From: Desulfitobacterium metallireducens DSM 15288 | GTDB lineage: Bacteria > Bacillota > Desulfitobacteriia > Desulfitobacteriales > Desulfitobacteriaceae | Reading direction: 5' to 3' | Assembly: GCF_000231405.2 (NCBI RefSeq) | Contig: NZ_CP007032.1 | Coordinates: 1,488,001 to 1,552,000 of the forward strand | DNA: 64,000 bases | Shown here: piece after piece, positions 34,009-42,733 of the stretch | Layout: every line of letters begins with the position of its first letter | Position numbering within the stretch: the first letter of the stretch is position 1 | The notes under the pieces: model-generated | Databases searched by the model: none | Told to the model about the DNA's origin: nothing | The model's input: the letters and a program-made list of their open reading frames with translations, nothing else | Made by a program: the position numbers and the translations under genes

Positions 34009-35613
34009 ATGGATATCTTCGGAGATCTATCCGGAATACGGTTAACACAACTCGAAGAATTGAAAACGCTGTCTTCGCTCCGAACTGAACGTCCGGAGCT
34101 TATCCATGTCGATTTGCTTGATGGACTAAGTATTTTAACGGATAAGTGGAATAAGGAAATTGCCTTGTATATTAATCGCACGGGGCGAGTTAATGGCATA
34201 GCTGTAGGACATCATGCATCAGTTAAACTTCCTTCGGTACGAGTAAGGGAAGCCACCCATACACGATGTATTCATACTCATCCAGGGGGGAATTTTCAAT
34301 TAAGTTCTGTTGACCTTAGCGCTCTTGAATCTCTCTCCCTTGAAAGTATGACAAGTATTGGAATCCTCAATGGAAAAATCACGGGCGCTGAGCTCGCTTG
34401 TTTAACCGAGGATGGGACAATTCTCACTTCGAACTTCTCGCCTCAAGAGCTTGAAAGGCTTGACTATGATGAATTTCTCTCAGAGAATCGTACTCGTCAA
34501 ACCCCGATAACCCGTGCTCTTCCTGAGGAAGAACGGGCGTATCTTGTTTCAGTTGAAAATGAAGAACTAGCTCAAGAAATATTAACTGAATTAGCGGAAC
34601 TCGCTCGCACTGCAGGAGTTAAAGTTGTGGGACAATTGTTGCAACCCAAGCGTTACGGTAGTTCTGTTAGTTATCTCGGCAAAGGAAAACTCGAGACATT
34701 AAATCAACAACTCCAAAATACACATGCAAATGTTCTCATTTGTGATGATGAGTTAACTCCTGCCCAACTTCGAAATCTTGAAGAATATACCGGAATTAAA
34801 GTCTTGGATCGCACGGGACTTATCCTAGATATATTTGCACAGCGTGCTAAGTCTCGGGAAGGAAAACTGCAAGTTGAATTAGCACAACTCCAATATCTCT
34901 TACCTCGCTTGACAGGTCAAGGTCGATCACTCTCTCGTTTAGGTGGAGGGATAGGAACGAGAGGTCCTGGTGAATCCAAATTAGAGATGGATAAACGGCG
35001 AGTCCGTCAACGAATTTATATTCTCGAACAGGACTTAAAGGAGATTCGTAAACACAGATTGACACAGCGGCAACAACGCATTCGTAGCGGGCTTCAACTT
35101 GTTGCGCTAGTAGGATATACAAACGCTGGAAAAACAACATTTTTACAAAAAGCAATGGAACAAACTCGGGCTAAAGGTGAGTCACTTTCTGGAGAGAACA
35201 AGCTTTTTGCAACCTTGGATCCGACAGTACGTTCGCTTCAAATTGGCACATACCGTCAAATTCTGATGAGTGATACTGTTGGTTTCATTCAGAAACTCCC
35301 GCCTAAGTTACTAAACGCGTTCTTGGCGACTCTAGAGGAAGTTCAAAATGCGGATTTGTTGGTTCACGTTTTAGATGCAAGTCATGCTCGAGCTTTAGAA
35401 CAGGCTGATACAGTTCATGAAATATTGAAAGAATTAGATTGCGCTGATAAACCCACGATTACCGTCTTAAATAAAACGGATCAAGTTGAACAGATTTCTG
35501 ATCTTAATCGTTTAGCGCAGCAACTACCACACCCTGTATCACTTTCTCTGAAACAAGGAGATTCACTTGTTCCTGTCTGGAAAATGATTGAGGAACTTTT
35601 GCCTGAGAATTAA
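34009..35613 (+). CDS. hflX: ribosome-associated GTPase HflX with N-terminal JAMM-like domain
   Basis: This 534-residue protein is HflX, a GTPase that splits or rescues stalled ribosomes. The core (about residues 175-530) has the HflX domain and G1 GYTNAGKTTF, G3 DTVGFIQKLP and G4 NKTD. The first 170 residues are an added domain not found in E. coli HflX (426 aa). It contains HTHPGGNFQLSSVD, which fits the JAMM metallopeptidase pattern H-x-H-x7-S-x2-D, about 35 residues after a candidate catalytic Glu in KEIALYINRTGRV. This layout resembles the JAB domain of RadC. Family knowledge says some Firmicutes HflX proteins are long at the N-terminus. GGAGGTAAGG precedes the ATG. Confidence 0.92.
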   Translation: MDIFGDLSGIRLTQLEELKTLSSLRTERPELIHVDLLDGLSILTDKWNKEIALYINRTGRVNGIAVGHHASVKLPSVRVREATHTRCIHTHPGGNFQLSSVDLSALESLSLESMTSIGILNGKITGAELACLTEDGTILTSNFSPQELERLDYDEFLSENRTRQTPITRALPEEERAYLVSVENEELAQEILTELAELARTAGVKVVGQLLQPKRYGSSVSYLGKGKLETLNQQLQNTHANVLICDDELTPAQLRNLEEYTGIKVLDRTGLILDIFAQRAKSREGKLQVELAQLQYLLPRLTGQGRSLSRLGGGIGTRGPGESKLEMDKRRVRQRIYILEQDLKEIRKHRLTQRQQRIRSGLQLVALVGYTNAGKTTFLQKAMEQTRAKGESLSGENKLFATLDPTVRSLQIGTYRQILMSDTVGFIQKLPPKLLNAFLATLEEVQNADLLVHVLDASHARALEQADTVHEILKELDCADKPTITVLNKTDQVEQISDLNRLAQQLPHPVSLSLKQGDSLVPVWKMIEELLPEN

Positions 35614-35648
35614 CTGACATGAAAAATAGATGACTAGGAGGCTCAACA

Positions 35649-36920
35649 TTGGAATTATGGGAAGAACTGCCTAGCTTGATTTCTAGGGCAATAGAACAGG
35701 CAGAAGCAGTCGTTCAAACACGATTACCTGACCTCAATGTAATCACGGAACATAATCACGCCAAAGTACTCAATGCCTTTCAAACTGAAAAGGTAACAGG
35801 TTATCATCTCTCTGGTACAACCGGTTATGGTCTGGGAGATACGGGACGTGAGGTTTTAGATAGGGTAGTGGCGCGTATTTTAGGAACTGAGGCAGCTTTG
35901 GTTCGAGGACAGTTCGTTTCAGGTACGCATGCGATTGCTACCGCGTTATTTGGGGTCCTTCGTCCTGGAGATCATTTTATTTCCATGAGTGGAGATCCTT
36001 ATGATACACTTGAAGAAGTTATTGGAATTCGCGAAACAGGGCAGGGGAGCTTAAAGGAATTTGGCGTTAGTTTTGATGCAATCCCGCTCAGCTCAGAAGG
36101 GGAAATTCAGTATAATTTACTTAAAGATGCTCTGAAGCCGAAAACGAAAATGCTGATTGTCCAGCGTTCCAGGGGATATGCTTGGCGGAATTCGATAGGA
36201 ATCGAAAAAATTTCTGAATTAGTGCATTTCGTTCGGGAAAACTATCCTCAGCTTCTTATTTTCGTCGATAATTGTTATGGGGAGTTGGTCGAGAAACTTG
36301 AACCAGGAGATATCGATGTCGATTTGATGGCTGGTTCACTGATTAAAAACCTAGGAGGAACTCTCGCCCCGACCGGAGGATACATTGCAGGGAAAAAGAA
36401 GTGGGTGGACCTTGCTGCACAACGACTCACGGCTCCGGGAATTGGTGGAGAAGTCGGCGCTACGCTTGAATGGCAACGTCTCTTTTTCCAAGGACTGTTT
36501 TTAAGCCCATTGACTGTAAGTGAAGCTGTACGTGGGGCAGTATTTTCCTCTGCCTTCTGGAAAGCTCTGGGATTTGAGGTCAGTCCATTACCGGAAGAAC
36601 CTCGAACGGATTTAATTCAAGCAGTTAAGTTGGGATCACGGGATCGAATGATTGGTTTCTGTCAAGGACTTCAGAAAGGATCTCCTCTCGACAGTTATGT
36701 TTTACCGATCCCTGCAGGCATGCCAGGGTATGAAGATGAAGTGATCATGGCGGGAGGAACCTTTATTCAAGGTGCAACGAGTGAATTTTCAGCCGATGGT
36801 CCGCTCAGAGAACCTTTTATTGTCTACCAACAGGGTGGGATGTCGTATCAGTATGTTAAGTTTGGTAATATTTTAGCAGCCTTAAATCTTTACGAGAAAG
36901 ATTTACTAAACGGGAGGTGA
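35649..36920 (+). CDS. ynbB: YnbB-like PLP-dependent methionine gamma-lyase family protein
   Basis: This 423-residue fold-type I PLP enzyme belongs to the aluminium-resistance/methionine gamma-lyase-related family called YnbB in Bacillus. The cofactor Lys is in AGSLIKNLGGTLAPTGGY, and DNCYGELVE supplies the Asp. The TTG start has AGGAGG. It follows hflX and precedes signal peptidase I with no terminator, which suggests one transcript hflX-ynbB-lepB. The reaction is unproven. Confidence 0.88.
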   Translation: MELWEELPSLISRAIEQAEAVVQTRLPDLNVITEHNHAKVLNAFQTEKVTGYHLSGTTGYGLGDTGREVLDRVVARILGTEAALVRGQFVSGTHAIATALFGVLRPGDHFISMSGDPYDTLEEVIGIRETGQGSLKEFGVSFDAIPLSSEGEIQYNLLKDALKPKTKMLIVQRSRGYAWRNSIGIEKISELVHFVRENYPQLLIFVDNCYGELVEKLEPGDIDVDLMAGSLIKNLGGTLAPTGGYIAGKKKWVDLAAQRLTAPGIGGEVGATLEWQRLFFQGLFLSPLTVSEAVRGAVFSSAFWKALGFEVSPLPEEPRTDLIQAVKLGSRDRMIGFCQGLQKGSPLDSYVLPIPAGMPGYEDEVIMAGGTFIQGATSEFSADGPLREPFIVYQQGGMSYQYVKFGNILAALNLYEKDLLNGR

Positions 36921-36925
36921 TTTAT

Positions 36926-37483
36926 GTGAGTCATGAACAAGACCTTGAAAAACCTGAAAAAAGTATGGCACGTTATATTTTTGAGCTTGTAGAGATTGTC
37001 CTTGTTGCCTTTGCTTTATCCTGGCTCATCCGGACCTTTGTCATTGAAGCCCGCATTATTCCTACAGGCTCTATGCTACCCACAATCCAGCTTCAAGATC
37101 GCGTCATTGTTGACAAATTTTTCTTCAAGAATTTTGGCGAACTTCAGCCTGGGGATATTATTGTTTTTCATCCTCCCGCAAGCGCCCATTCTTCAGATGA
37201 TTTTATCAAACGGTTGATCGCCATGCCTGGGGATAAAGTTGAGATTAAAAATCATGATACTTATGTTAATGGACAAAAACTTATTGAACCGTATCTTAAT
37301 GAACACCCTAAGGAAGATTTCGGTCCGATCGTTGTTCCAGAAAATTCCTTGTTTGTCATGGGAGATAACCGTAATAATAGTGCTGATTCAAGAGAATGGG
37401 GCTTTTTACCTGCACAAAACGTTACAGGTAGGACTTTATTTCGTTACTGGCCGCTTAACCACTTTGGACCTTTAGCTCGTTAG
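36926..37483 (+). CDS. lepB: signal peptidase I
   Basis: This protein of about 185 residues cleaves signal peptides at the membrane. It has one N-terminal transmembrane segment (VLVAFALSWLIRTFVI), the catalytic Ser in PTGSMLPTIQ, the Lys in IKRLIAMPGDKVEI, and the C-terminal GDNRNNSADSREWG block. The GTG at 36926 was chosen because GGGAGG lies 8 bases upstream. It begins 5 bases after the ynbB stop. It is the short Gram-positive SipS type. Confidence 0.93.
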   Translation: MSHEQDLEKPEKSMARYIFELVEIVLVAFALSWLIRTFVIEARIIPTGSMLPTIQLQDRVIVDKFFFKNFGELQPGDIIVFHPPASAHSSDDFIKRLIAMPGDKVEIKNHDTYVNGQKLIEPYLNEHPKEDFGPIVVPENSLFVMGDNRNNSADSREWGFLPAQNVTGRTLFRYWPLNHFGPLAR

Positions 37484-37558
37484 TTGAGGACACGTAGTGT
37501 ATAGTTCTGCATATATTGAAATTAGAATTTAATACTTCGGAAGAGGGGGGTACATAAG

Positions 37559-38653
37559 ATGAGCAAAATGAAGTCGATAATGGTACTATTCGGAGGACAG
37601 TCTGGAGAACACGAGGTTTCTCTGGAGTCTGCCCAATCGGTCTTAAATGCGCTGGATCGTACCCGTTATGAGGTGCAAACTATTGGTATATCGAAGGGGG
37701 GAAAATGGTTCTGGGGAGTAGAACCAAAGGATTGGAAAACTTCTGATGTTGTTTCTAACGATAATCCCCAGGTTACATTAGTTCATGACCCTTCAGATCC
37801 ACGTTTCGTTGCTCTTGACGGAAAAGAGCTTCCCAACCAAGGAAAATTCGATATAATCTTTCCGGTTCTTCATGGACCTTTTGGCGAGGATGGTACAATT
37901 CAAGGGCTATTTGAAATGTCTAATGTACCGTATGTTGGCTCAGGAGTGCTTGGTGCCTCTTTAGGAATGGATAAAGATCGGATGAAAGCTGTATTTGCTG
38001 AGGCAGGTTTGCCAATGGCTCGTACTTTTACGTTGTTGCGTACTCAGTATAATGATGATTCTGATCAAATTCTTAACCGTATCGAATTAGAAATCGGTTA
38101 TCCCTGTTTTATTAAACCGGCGAATCTCGGATCGAGTGTCGGAATTTCAAAAGCATATAATCGAGAAGACTTAAGAAAATCGATTGAATTGGCTGCCTTA
38201 TATGATCGAAAGCTTGTTATTGAAGAAAATATCAATGGACGTGAAATTGAGGTTAGCGTCTTAGGCAATGAATCTCCTCAAGCTTCTGTTCCTGGAGAAA
38301 TCCTGCCAGCAAACGACTTTTATGATTATGAAGCTAAGTATCATGACACTAGTTCACGTTTGCTTATTCCAGCCCCGCTTGAGACTGAAACTATGAATAA
38401 ACTTCAAAAAATGGCAGTTAAAGCATTCCAGGCTGTGGAAGCATCTGGCCTAAGTAGAGTCGACTTCTTCCTCACTTCAGATCAGAAGATTTACGTCAAT
38501 GAAATCAATACAATGCCAGGTTTTACTCAGATTTCGATGTATCCCAAACTATGGGAGGCTTCAGGGATCCCTTATTTGGAACTTATCGACCGTTTAATTT
38601 CTTTGGGTTTAGAACGTTTTAAGGATCTTCGCAACCGTAGAATTTCACGTTAG
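37559..38653 (+). CDS. ddl: D-alanine--D-alanine ligase
   Basis: This 364-residue ATP-grasp enzyme joins two D-alanines for peptidoglycan. It has the FGGQSGEHEVSLESA start, the ATP-grasp Lys/Glu blocks (FIKPANLGSSVGISK), the omega-loop YDYEAKYHD and the metal-site NEINTMPGFT. The omega-loop has the D-Ala-D-Ala type Tyr and not the vancomycin-resistance type. GAGGGGG precedes the ATG. It ends in a strong terminator shared with lexA. Confidence 0.95.
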   Translation: MSKMKSIMVLFGGQSGEHEVSLESAQSVLNALDRTRYEVQTIGISKGGKWFWGVEPKDWKTSDVVSNDNPQVTLVHDPSDPRFVALDGKELPNQGKFDIIFPVLHGPFGEDGTIQGLFEMSNVPYVGSGVLGASLGMDKDRMKAVFAEAGLPMARTFTLLRTQYNDDSDQILNRIELEIGYPCFIKPANLGSSVGISKAYNREDLRKSIELAALYDRKLVIEENINGREIEVSVLGNESPQASVPGEILPANDFYDYEAKYHDTSSRLLIPAPLETETMNKLQKMAVKAFQAVEASGLSRVDFFLTSDQKIYVNEINTMPGFTQISMYPKLWEASGIPYLELIDRLISLGLERFKDLRNRRISR

Positions 38654-38672
38654 CACTGTAATGAAAGTATAA

Positions 38673-38710
38673 AAAAGGAAGTGAGTTTATGAAGAAACTC
38701 ACTTCCTTTT
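38673..38710. terminator. bidirectional terminator between ddl and lexA
   Basis: AAAAGGAAGTGAGTTT (38673-38688) pairs perfectly with AAACTCACTTCCTTTT (38695-38710), a 16-bp stem. Confidence 0.95.
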
Positions 38711-38732
38711 AATTTATTAATAATTTCGTGGT

Positions 38733-39347
38733 TTAATGAAGAAAACGAAAGACCCCAATGACTTTGCCTAAGATCGTTACATCTTGTGAATAAATAGGTT
38801 CCATTAACGAGTTTTCAGGTTGTAAACGAATCAATGTTTTCTCACGGTAAAAACGTTTGACCGTTGCTTCATCCCCAATCATTGCAACGACGATTTCTCC
38901 ATTACTAGCTGTACTTTGTTGTCTGACCAAGATAAGATCCCCATTGAGGATTCCAGCATTAATCATGCTTTCCCCACGGACTTTTAATAAGAACACTTTA
39001 TCATCATTGACGAAGTCCAACGGTAGGGGAAAGGTATCCTCAATATTTTCTTGTGCTAAAATAGGTTGGCCCGCCGTAACTCGTCCAACGATTGGAACGT
39101 GGACCACTTTCTTTTCAACGACATCATTCGCACTTTCCAAAACTTCTATAGCTCTTGGCTTGATGGGATCGCGACGGATATAACCTTTATCTTCTAAAGT
39201 TTGTAGATGCCCATGCACGGTAGAACTGGACATTAAACCAACTGCATCTCCTATTTCACGAACCGAGGGGGGATATCCTTTCACTCTAATTTCTTGCTTA
39301 ATAAATTTGAGTATCGCGTTTTGACGTTGAGATAAATCAGGATACAC
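38733..39347 (-). CDS. lexA: SOS repressor LexA
   Basis: This 204-residue repressor has the winged helix ([23 protein letters not shown]), the autocleavage site Ala-Gly in RVTAGQPI, and the Ser/Lys dyad (GESMINAG and EATVKRFY). The GTG at 39347 has GGGAGGTAAT upstream; the longer open frame would start inside that site. A perfect SOS box overlaps its promoter (39403-39416), which indicates autoregulation. The gene is divergent from an M23 peptidase. Confidence 0.97.
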   Translation of the reverse strand: MYPDLSQRQNAILKFIKQEIRVKGYPPSVREIGDAVGLMSSSTVHGHLQTLEDKGYIRRDPIKPRAIEVLESANDVVEKKVVHVPIVGRVTAGQPILAQENIEDTFPLPLDFVNDDKVFLLKVRGESMINAGILNGDLILVRQQSTASNGEIVVAMIGDEATVKRFYREKTLIRLQPENSLMEPIYSQDVTILGKVIGVFRFLH

Positions 39348-39376
39348 AGTATTACCTCCCACAATTTCTTATGAAC

Positions 39377-39405
39377 ATTTTACCATTTGAGATAGCAAAG
39401 TGCAA
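39377..39405 (-). promoter_or_regulatory. lexA promoter
   Basis: On the minus strand TTGCAC (39400-39405) and TAAAAT (39377-39382) are 17 bases apart. The -35 box overlaps the SOS box. Confidence 0.65.
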
Positions 39406-39416
39406 ACAAATGTTCG
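39403..39416. promoter_or_regulatory. LexA binding site (SOS box)
   Basis: The minus strand reads CGAACATTTGTTTG, which fits the Gram-positive consensus CGAAC-N4-GTTYG at every fixed position. It overlaps the lexA -35 box and lies about 60 bases upstream of the divergent M23 gene. Confidence 0.85.
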
Positions 39417-39475
39417 TAATAAAATTAAATTCTTCCCATATCATTTAAGTATAATGTGCTTAAGGTGGGATGATC

Positions 39476-40282
39476 TTGAGAAAAATTATAAACTCCGTTT
39501 CTCGCACTTTTGTTCTTGCCCTACAAATTCTCTTAATCTTAAGTATGGGATGGATATCCTGGAAATTACTTAATGAGACCCCAGCTATTTCACCTCATGC
39601 ATTTCCATATTTAACAAGTATTGCTTCAGAAATTATACTCGATAGTCAAAATGAAGGCAAAAATCTTTCTAAAACAGGATGGGCAGATCTTTTAGCTGTA
39701 CAATCAACACTTTCGAAACAAGATGCTTCTCCGATTGTTCAGCAATTGAAGCATGGAATTGCCTTCGGTAAAATCAATTGGAAATCTGCGGCTCTTTCTC
39801 AACAGTTGATCCATGATGTGAAGGCGAGAAGAACACTTTTGATTAAATATCCTTTATTTGAACCGCAGCGTTATGCCTTTCCGGTTCAGGGAAAACCTTG
39901 GTATGAAGATAGTTGGGGTGCAGATCGAGAGGGTGGAATACGTAAACATGAGGGAACAGATCTCTTTGCCAAGGAAGGAACCCCTCTATTTAGCGTGAGT
40001 TCTGGCAAAATCGAAAAATTGGGCTGGAATCGCCTGGGAGGAGAACGAGTGGGAATCCGAGGAGAAGACGGTAATTATTACTACTACGCTCATCTTAAAC
40101 AAATTGAACCCTCATTGAAGATCGGTCAATCTATTCTAAAGGGCGATCCTATCGGAACGATGGGGCACACTGGAGATGCATTAACTACTCCAGATCACTT
40201 ACACTTCGGAATTCAAATTCCGGATGGAACTTGGATTAACCCATACCCGTTCTTAGCTGTTTGGGAACATTATCCAACCTAA
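39476..40282 (+). CDS. membrane-anchored M23 (LytM) peptidase
   Basis: This protein of about 268 residues has an N-terminal transmembrane segment (about residues 10-28) and a C-terminal LytM domain. The zinc motifs are HEGTDLFAKEG (H-x3-D) and DHLHFGI (H-x-H), so it should be an active peptidoglycan endopeptidase facing outside. The TTG at 39476 was chosen because AGGTGGG lies upstream at normal distance; an ATG at 39470 is the alternative. It is divergent from lexA, across the SOS box, so it might be SOS-controlled (inference). Confidence 0.83.
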   Translation: MRKIINSVSRTFVLALQILLILSMGWISWKLLNETPAISPHAFPYLTSIASEIILDSQNEGKNLSKTGWADLLAVQSTLSKQDASPIVQQLKHGIAFGKINWKSAALSQQLIHDVKARRTLLIKYPLFEPQRYAFPVQGKPWYEDSWGADREGGIRKHEGTDLFAKEGTPLFSVSSGKIEKLGWNRLGGERVGIRGEDGNYYYYAHLKQIEPSLKIGQSILKGDPIGTMGHTGDALTTPDHLHFGIQIPDGTWINPYPFLAVWEHYPT

Positions 40283-40312
40283 TCCTATTGAATTCAATAC
40301 TTGCCGAATAGC

Positions 40313-40328
40313 TAATAATTAATTATTA
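40313..40328. promoter_or_regulatory. palindrome in a promoter region
   Basis: TAATAATTAATTATTA is a perfect 16-bp palindrome, overlapping a possible -10 box TATTAT (40324-40329) with TTGCCG at 40301-40306. It could be an operator, but such AT palindromes can arise by chance. Confidence 0.3.
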
Positions 40329-40364
40329 TATAAGGGTTGATAAGGAAGGATCGAAAGGAACATT

Positions 40365-41315
40365 ATGAAACGTAAAAAGATTATTCTCATGAGTTTAATA
40401 TGGGTTATAGCTTTTATTATAAATACACTTTCTTTGACTTATCCTTCTCGATCGATCTCTGCAACTCAACCTACTGTATACCAATCTACTGTGAAACAAT
40501 CGAATGAGGACAAAAGTCTTAATACCCCAAGTTATTATCTTATCAATGCCCAAAATCAGGATATACTCCTCGCACAAAATGAGACGCTACAGCGTGCCCC
40601 GGCCAGCACGGTAAAACTGCTGACCGGTCTAGTAGCTATGCAAACCCTTCATGAAGAAGATGTTGTAACGCTAGGAAACGAGGTAGTGATTGAAAATTCT
40701 ACTTTGGGCTTGAAACCAGGCGATACCCTCCTTGTTAAAGATTTGTTAACTGCACTATATTTGCCAAGTTCGAACGATGCTGCAGTTGCCTTAGCTGTTG
40801 CAGCGAAAGGGTCACTTCCTGCCTTTGTTGAGGCAATGAATCAATATGCACTCCAATTGGGCTGCAATAGTTCACGTTTTCAGACTCCAAATGGATTACC
40901 CGCACTTGATCAATATTCTACGGCCCAAGACCTCTCTAAAATTGCGATCGATTTTATACACAATAAAACGTTGATGCAATATGTGGAGAAGGAAGAGGGA
41001 AAGGTAGAGTGGACAGGCTCTAACGGACTTAAAAAGAGTATTATTGTCAATAATACAAATGAATTTCTTGGCTTATATCCTGGAGTGCAAGGATTAAAAA
41101 CAGGAACGACCACTGAGGCGGGTCAGTGCCTTGTCACATATATCACAAGGATGGACGGAGATTTAATCCTTGTTTTATTAGGAAGTGAAAATCGCTATAA
41201 AGATACCCAAAATCTCTTAGATCGAGGGATTTCAACTTTACGAACGCAAGCAGCATTACGGAATATAGGAAGTAGCCCTGAATCAATGATTCAAACACCA
41301 GGTTTTTTTCAATAG
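40365..41315 (+). CDS. D-alanyl-D-alanine carboxypeptidase (S11 family)
   Basis: This 316-residue penicillin-binding protein is the second S11 carboxypeptidase of the window. It has a signal peptide/anchor (about residues 5-25), SxxK in APASTVKLLTGL, SxN as SSNDAAVA and KTG in LKTGTTTEAGQ. It is about 100 residues shorter than the first and lacks a clear C-terminal membrane helix. The ATG has GAAAGGAAC. It trims stem peptides outside the membrane. It follows the M23 peptidase gene but appears to have its own promoter. Confidence 0.88.
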   Translation: MKRKKIILMSLIWVIAFIINTLSLTYPSRSISATQPTVYQSTVKQSNEDKSLNTPSYYLINAQNQDILLAQNETLQRAPASTVKLLTGLVAMQTLHEEDVVTLGNEVVIENSTLGLKPGDTLLVKDLLTALYLPSSNDAAVALAVAAKGSLPAFVEAMNQYALQLGCNSSRFQTPNGLPALDQYSTAQDLSKIAIDFIHNKTLMQYVEKEEGKVEWTGSNGLKKSIIVNNTNEFLGLYPGVQGLKTGTTTEAGQCLVTYITRMDGDLILVLLGSENRYKDTQNLLDRGISTLRTQAALRNIGSSPESMIQTPGFFQ

Positions 41316-41373
41316 TAAACATTAAAACATTAATTATATTAATTGTATAAAACTAAGATGGAGTGTAGATAAA

Positions 41374-41604
41374 ATGCAAAAATATGGTGAGCCATGCGTT
41401 TTAGAAGATCGTTTATGTATTGAATGCGGAGAATGTGATCTTTGCGAATTAGACCCTGAGAAGATTTGTGATAATTGTTGTAAGTGTATTGATTCCGAAG
41501 CAGATTTTCGAGCCATTGAAATTGAAGACATTCTTTTAAATACTGAGGATGTGAAGCCGACTCTAAAGAAGACTTCACAGTCTTTGCACATTAAGAAAAG
41601 ATAA
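41374..41604 (+). CDS. small Cys-rich metal-binding protein
   Basis: This 76-residue protein has ten Cys in the first 40 residues: C8, then LCIECGECDLCE with C-x2-C-x2-C-x2-C, then KICDNCCKCI. The dense CxxC pattern suggests an Fe-S or zinc cluster, but it does not match the classic 4Fe-4S ferredoxin CxxCxxCxxxCP. The C-terminal half is charged and Cys-free. Upstream of the ATG I see only weak purines (GATGGAG). It ends in a terminator and lies about 60 bases before the dif-like site. Confidence 0.65.
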   Translation: MQKYGEPCVLEDRLCIECGECDLCELDPEKICDNCCKCIDSEADFRAIEIEDILLNTEDVKPTLKKTSQSLHIKKR

Positions 41605-41608
41605 GTTA

Positions 41609-41652
41609 AAAACAGATCTTGCCATATCATAGAGAGAAGGTAAGATCTGTTT
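41609..41652 (+). terminator. terminator after the Cys-rich gene
   Basis: AAACAGATCTTGCC (from 41609) pairs with GGTAAGATCTGTTT (to 41652), with one G-U pair, followed by ATATTTTTTATTTT. Confidence 0.8.
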
Positions 41653-41666
41653 ATATTTTTTATTTT

Positions 41667-41694
41667 GAGTCCTATAATGAATATTATGTAAAGT
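41667..41694. other. dif: dif-like chromosome dimer resolution site
   Basis: The 28-base segment reads with left arm GAGTCCTATAA, centre TGAATA and right arm TTATGTAAAGT. Compared with the Firmicutes dif (left ACTTCCTATAA, centre TATATA, right TTATGTAAACT) I count 22 of 28 identities, and 10 of 11 in the XerD arm. Support from context: gene orientation switches from mainly + to mainly - across this region, and a Xer-like recombinase lies 3.4 kb downstream (0.7 kb if the IS is removed). Confidence 0.72.
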
Positions 41695-41989
41695 AGAACA
41701 CATTATACGGCAGAGGGGTATACATATTTTTAGCCTGATTGGTGGATTTCTAGGCATTCATTCTAGGTTAAACTAGCGTGTTCTTAAGCTCTTGAATATT
41801 ACGGTTTTAGAGAGCCACTATTCCAGATGTCACTGAGCCATCTCTCTGGAAAAAATGATCCACTGCTCCGGACAGAGAGCCACCCGAATTTCCTTGAGTT
41901 TGTGGAGAGTGTGGGCAAGTTCTTTTGAGAAAGACCCAAAAGGGCTTGTCCTCACTCTCCACAGCTCTCTAAACTAGAGTAAGGTTTTG

Positions 41990-42733
41990 TTATTCCTGTA
42001 TTCCTTTGCGTTTACGCATGGAATCTTGGCCATCGATCAAGATTGTATAGGAATCATGAACAATTCTGTCCAAGATGGCATCAGCTAAAGTATCCTCACC
42101 AATTTTGCCATGCCATCCGGCGGGTGAAAATTGAGAACTGAAAATGGTTGATCCCTTTTTGTGTCTCGCTTCCACGATTTCTAAAAGATCACGTGCTTCA
42201 CTATTACCCAGTGGAACGAGTAACCATTCATCTAGAATGAGCAGACTGACTTGCTTGTATTGCTTCATTACTTTTTTGTAGATACCTTCTCCTCGTGCTA
42301 CTGCCAGTTCATTCAGTAAATCGGGAAGCCGAATATACTTCACTGTATAGAAGTTGCGGCAGGCGGCAATACCGAAGGCACAGCTGAGATAGGTTTTTCC
42401 TGCGCCGGAAGCACCAAGGATAATGATGTTGTGTTTTTCTTGGATGTAAGTACATGTTGATAACCGAGCGATTTGTGCTTTGTCCAATTTCCTATCCGCA
42501 TGATATTCAATATCCTCAATGCACGCTTGATTAAAGTAAAGATCGGCTTTGCGGATGAGGCGAGTGAGTTTATTGTTCTTACGCCTTGCCCATTCCGTGT
42601 CCACCATGAGCCCGAATCGTTCTTCAAAATTTAATGCGGTATAGGATGGATCTTGAAGTTGTTGGCGAAATGATTCTGCCATAGCAGTGAGTCGCATTTC
42701 ATTAAGCTTGCCGATTGTTGTTTCGTTAACCAT
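41990..42733 (-). CDS. istB: IS21-family helper ATPase IstB
   Basis: This 247-residue DnaA/DnaC-type ATPase loads the transposase on target DNA. Walker A is GASGAGKTYLS and Walker B is VSLLILDEWLLVP, where the DEWLL part is characteristic. It is the second gene of the IS21 operon; its ATG overlaps the istA stop (TAATG). It is full length, so the element could be active. Confidence 0.94.
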   Translation of the reverse strand: MVNETTIGKLNEMRLTAMAESFRQQLQDPSYTALNFEERFGLMVDTEWARRKNNKLTRLIRKADLYFNQACIEDIEYHADRKLDKAQIARLSTCTYIQEKHNIIILGASGAGKTYLSCAFGIAACRNFYTVKYIRLPDLLNELAVARGEGIYKKVMKQYKQVSLLILDEWLLVPLGNSEARDLLEIVEARHKKGSTIFSSQFSPAGWHGKIGEDTLADAILDRIVHDSYTILIDGQDSMRKRKGIQE

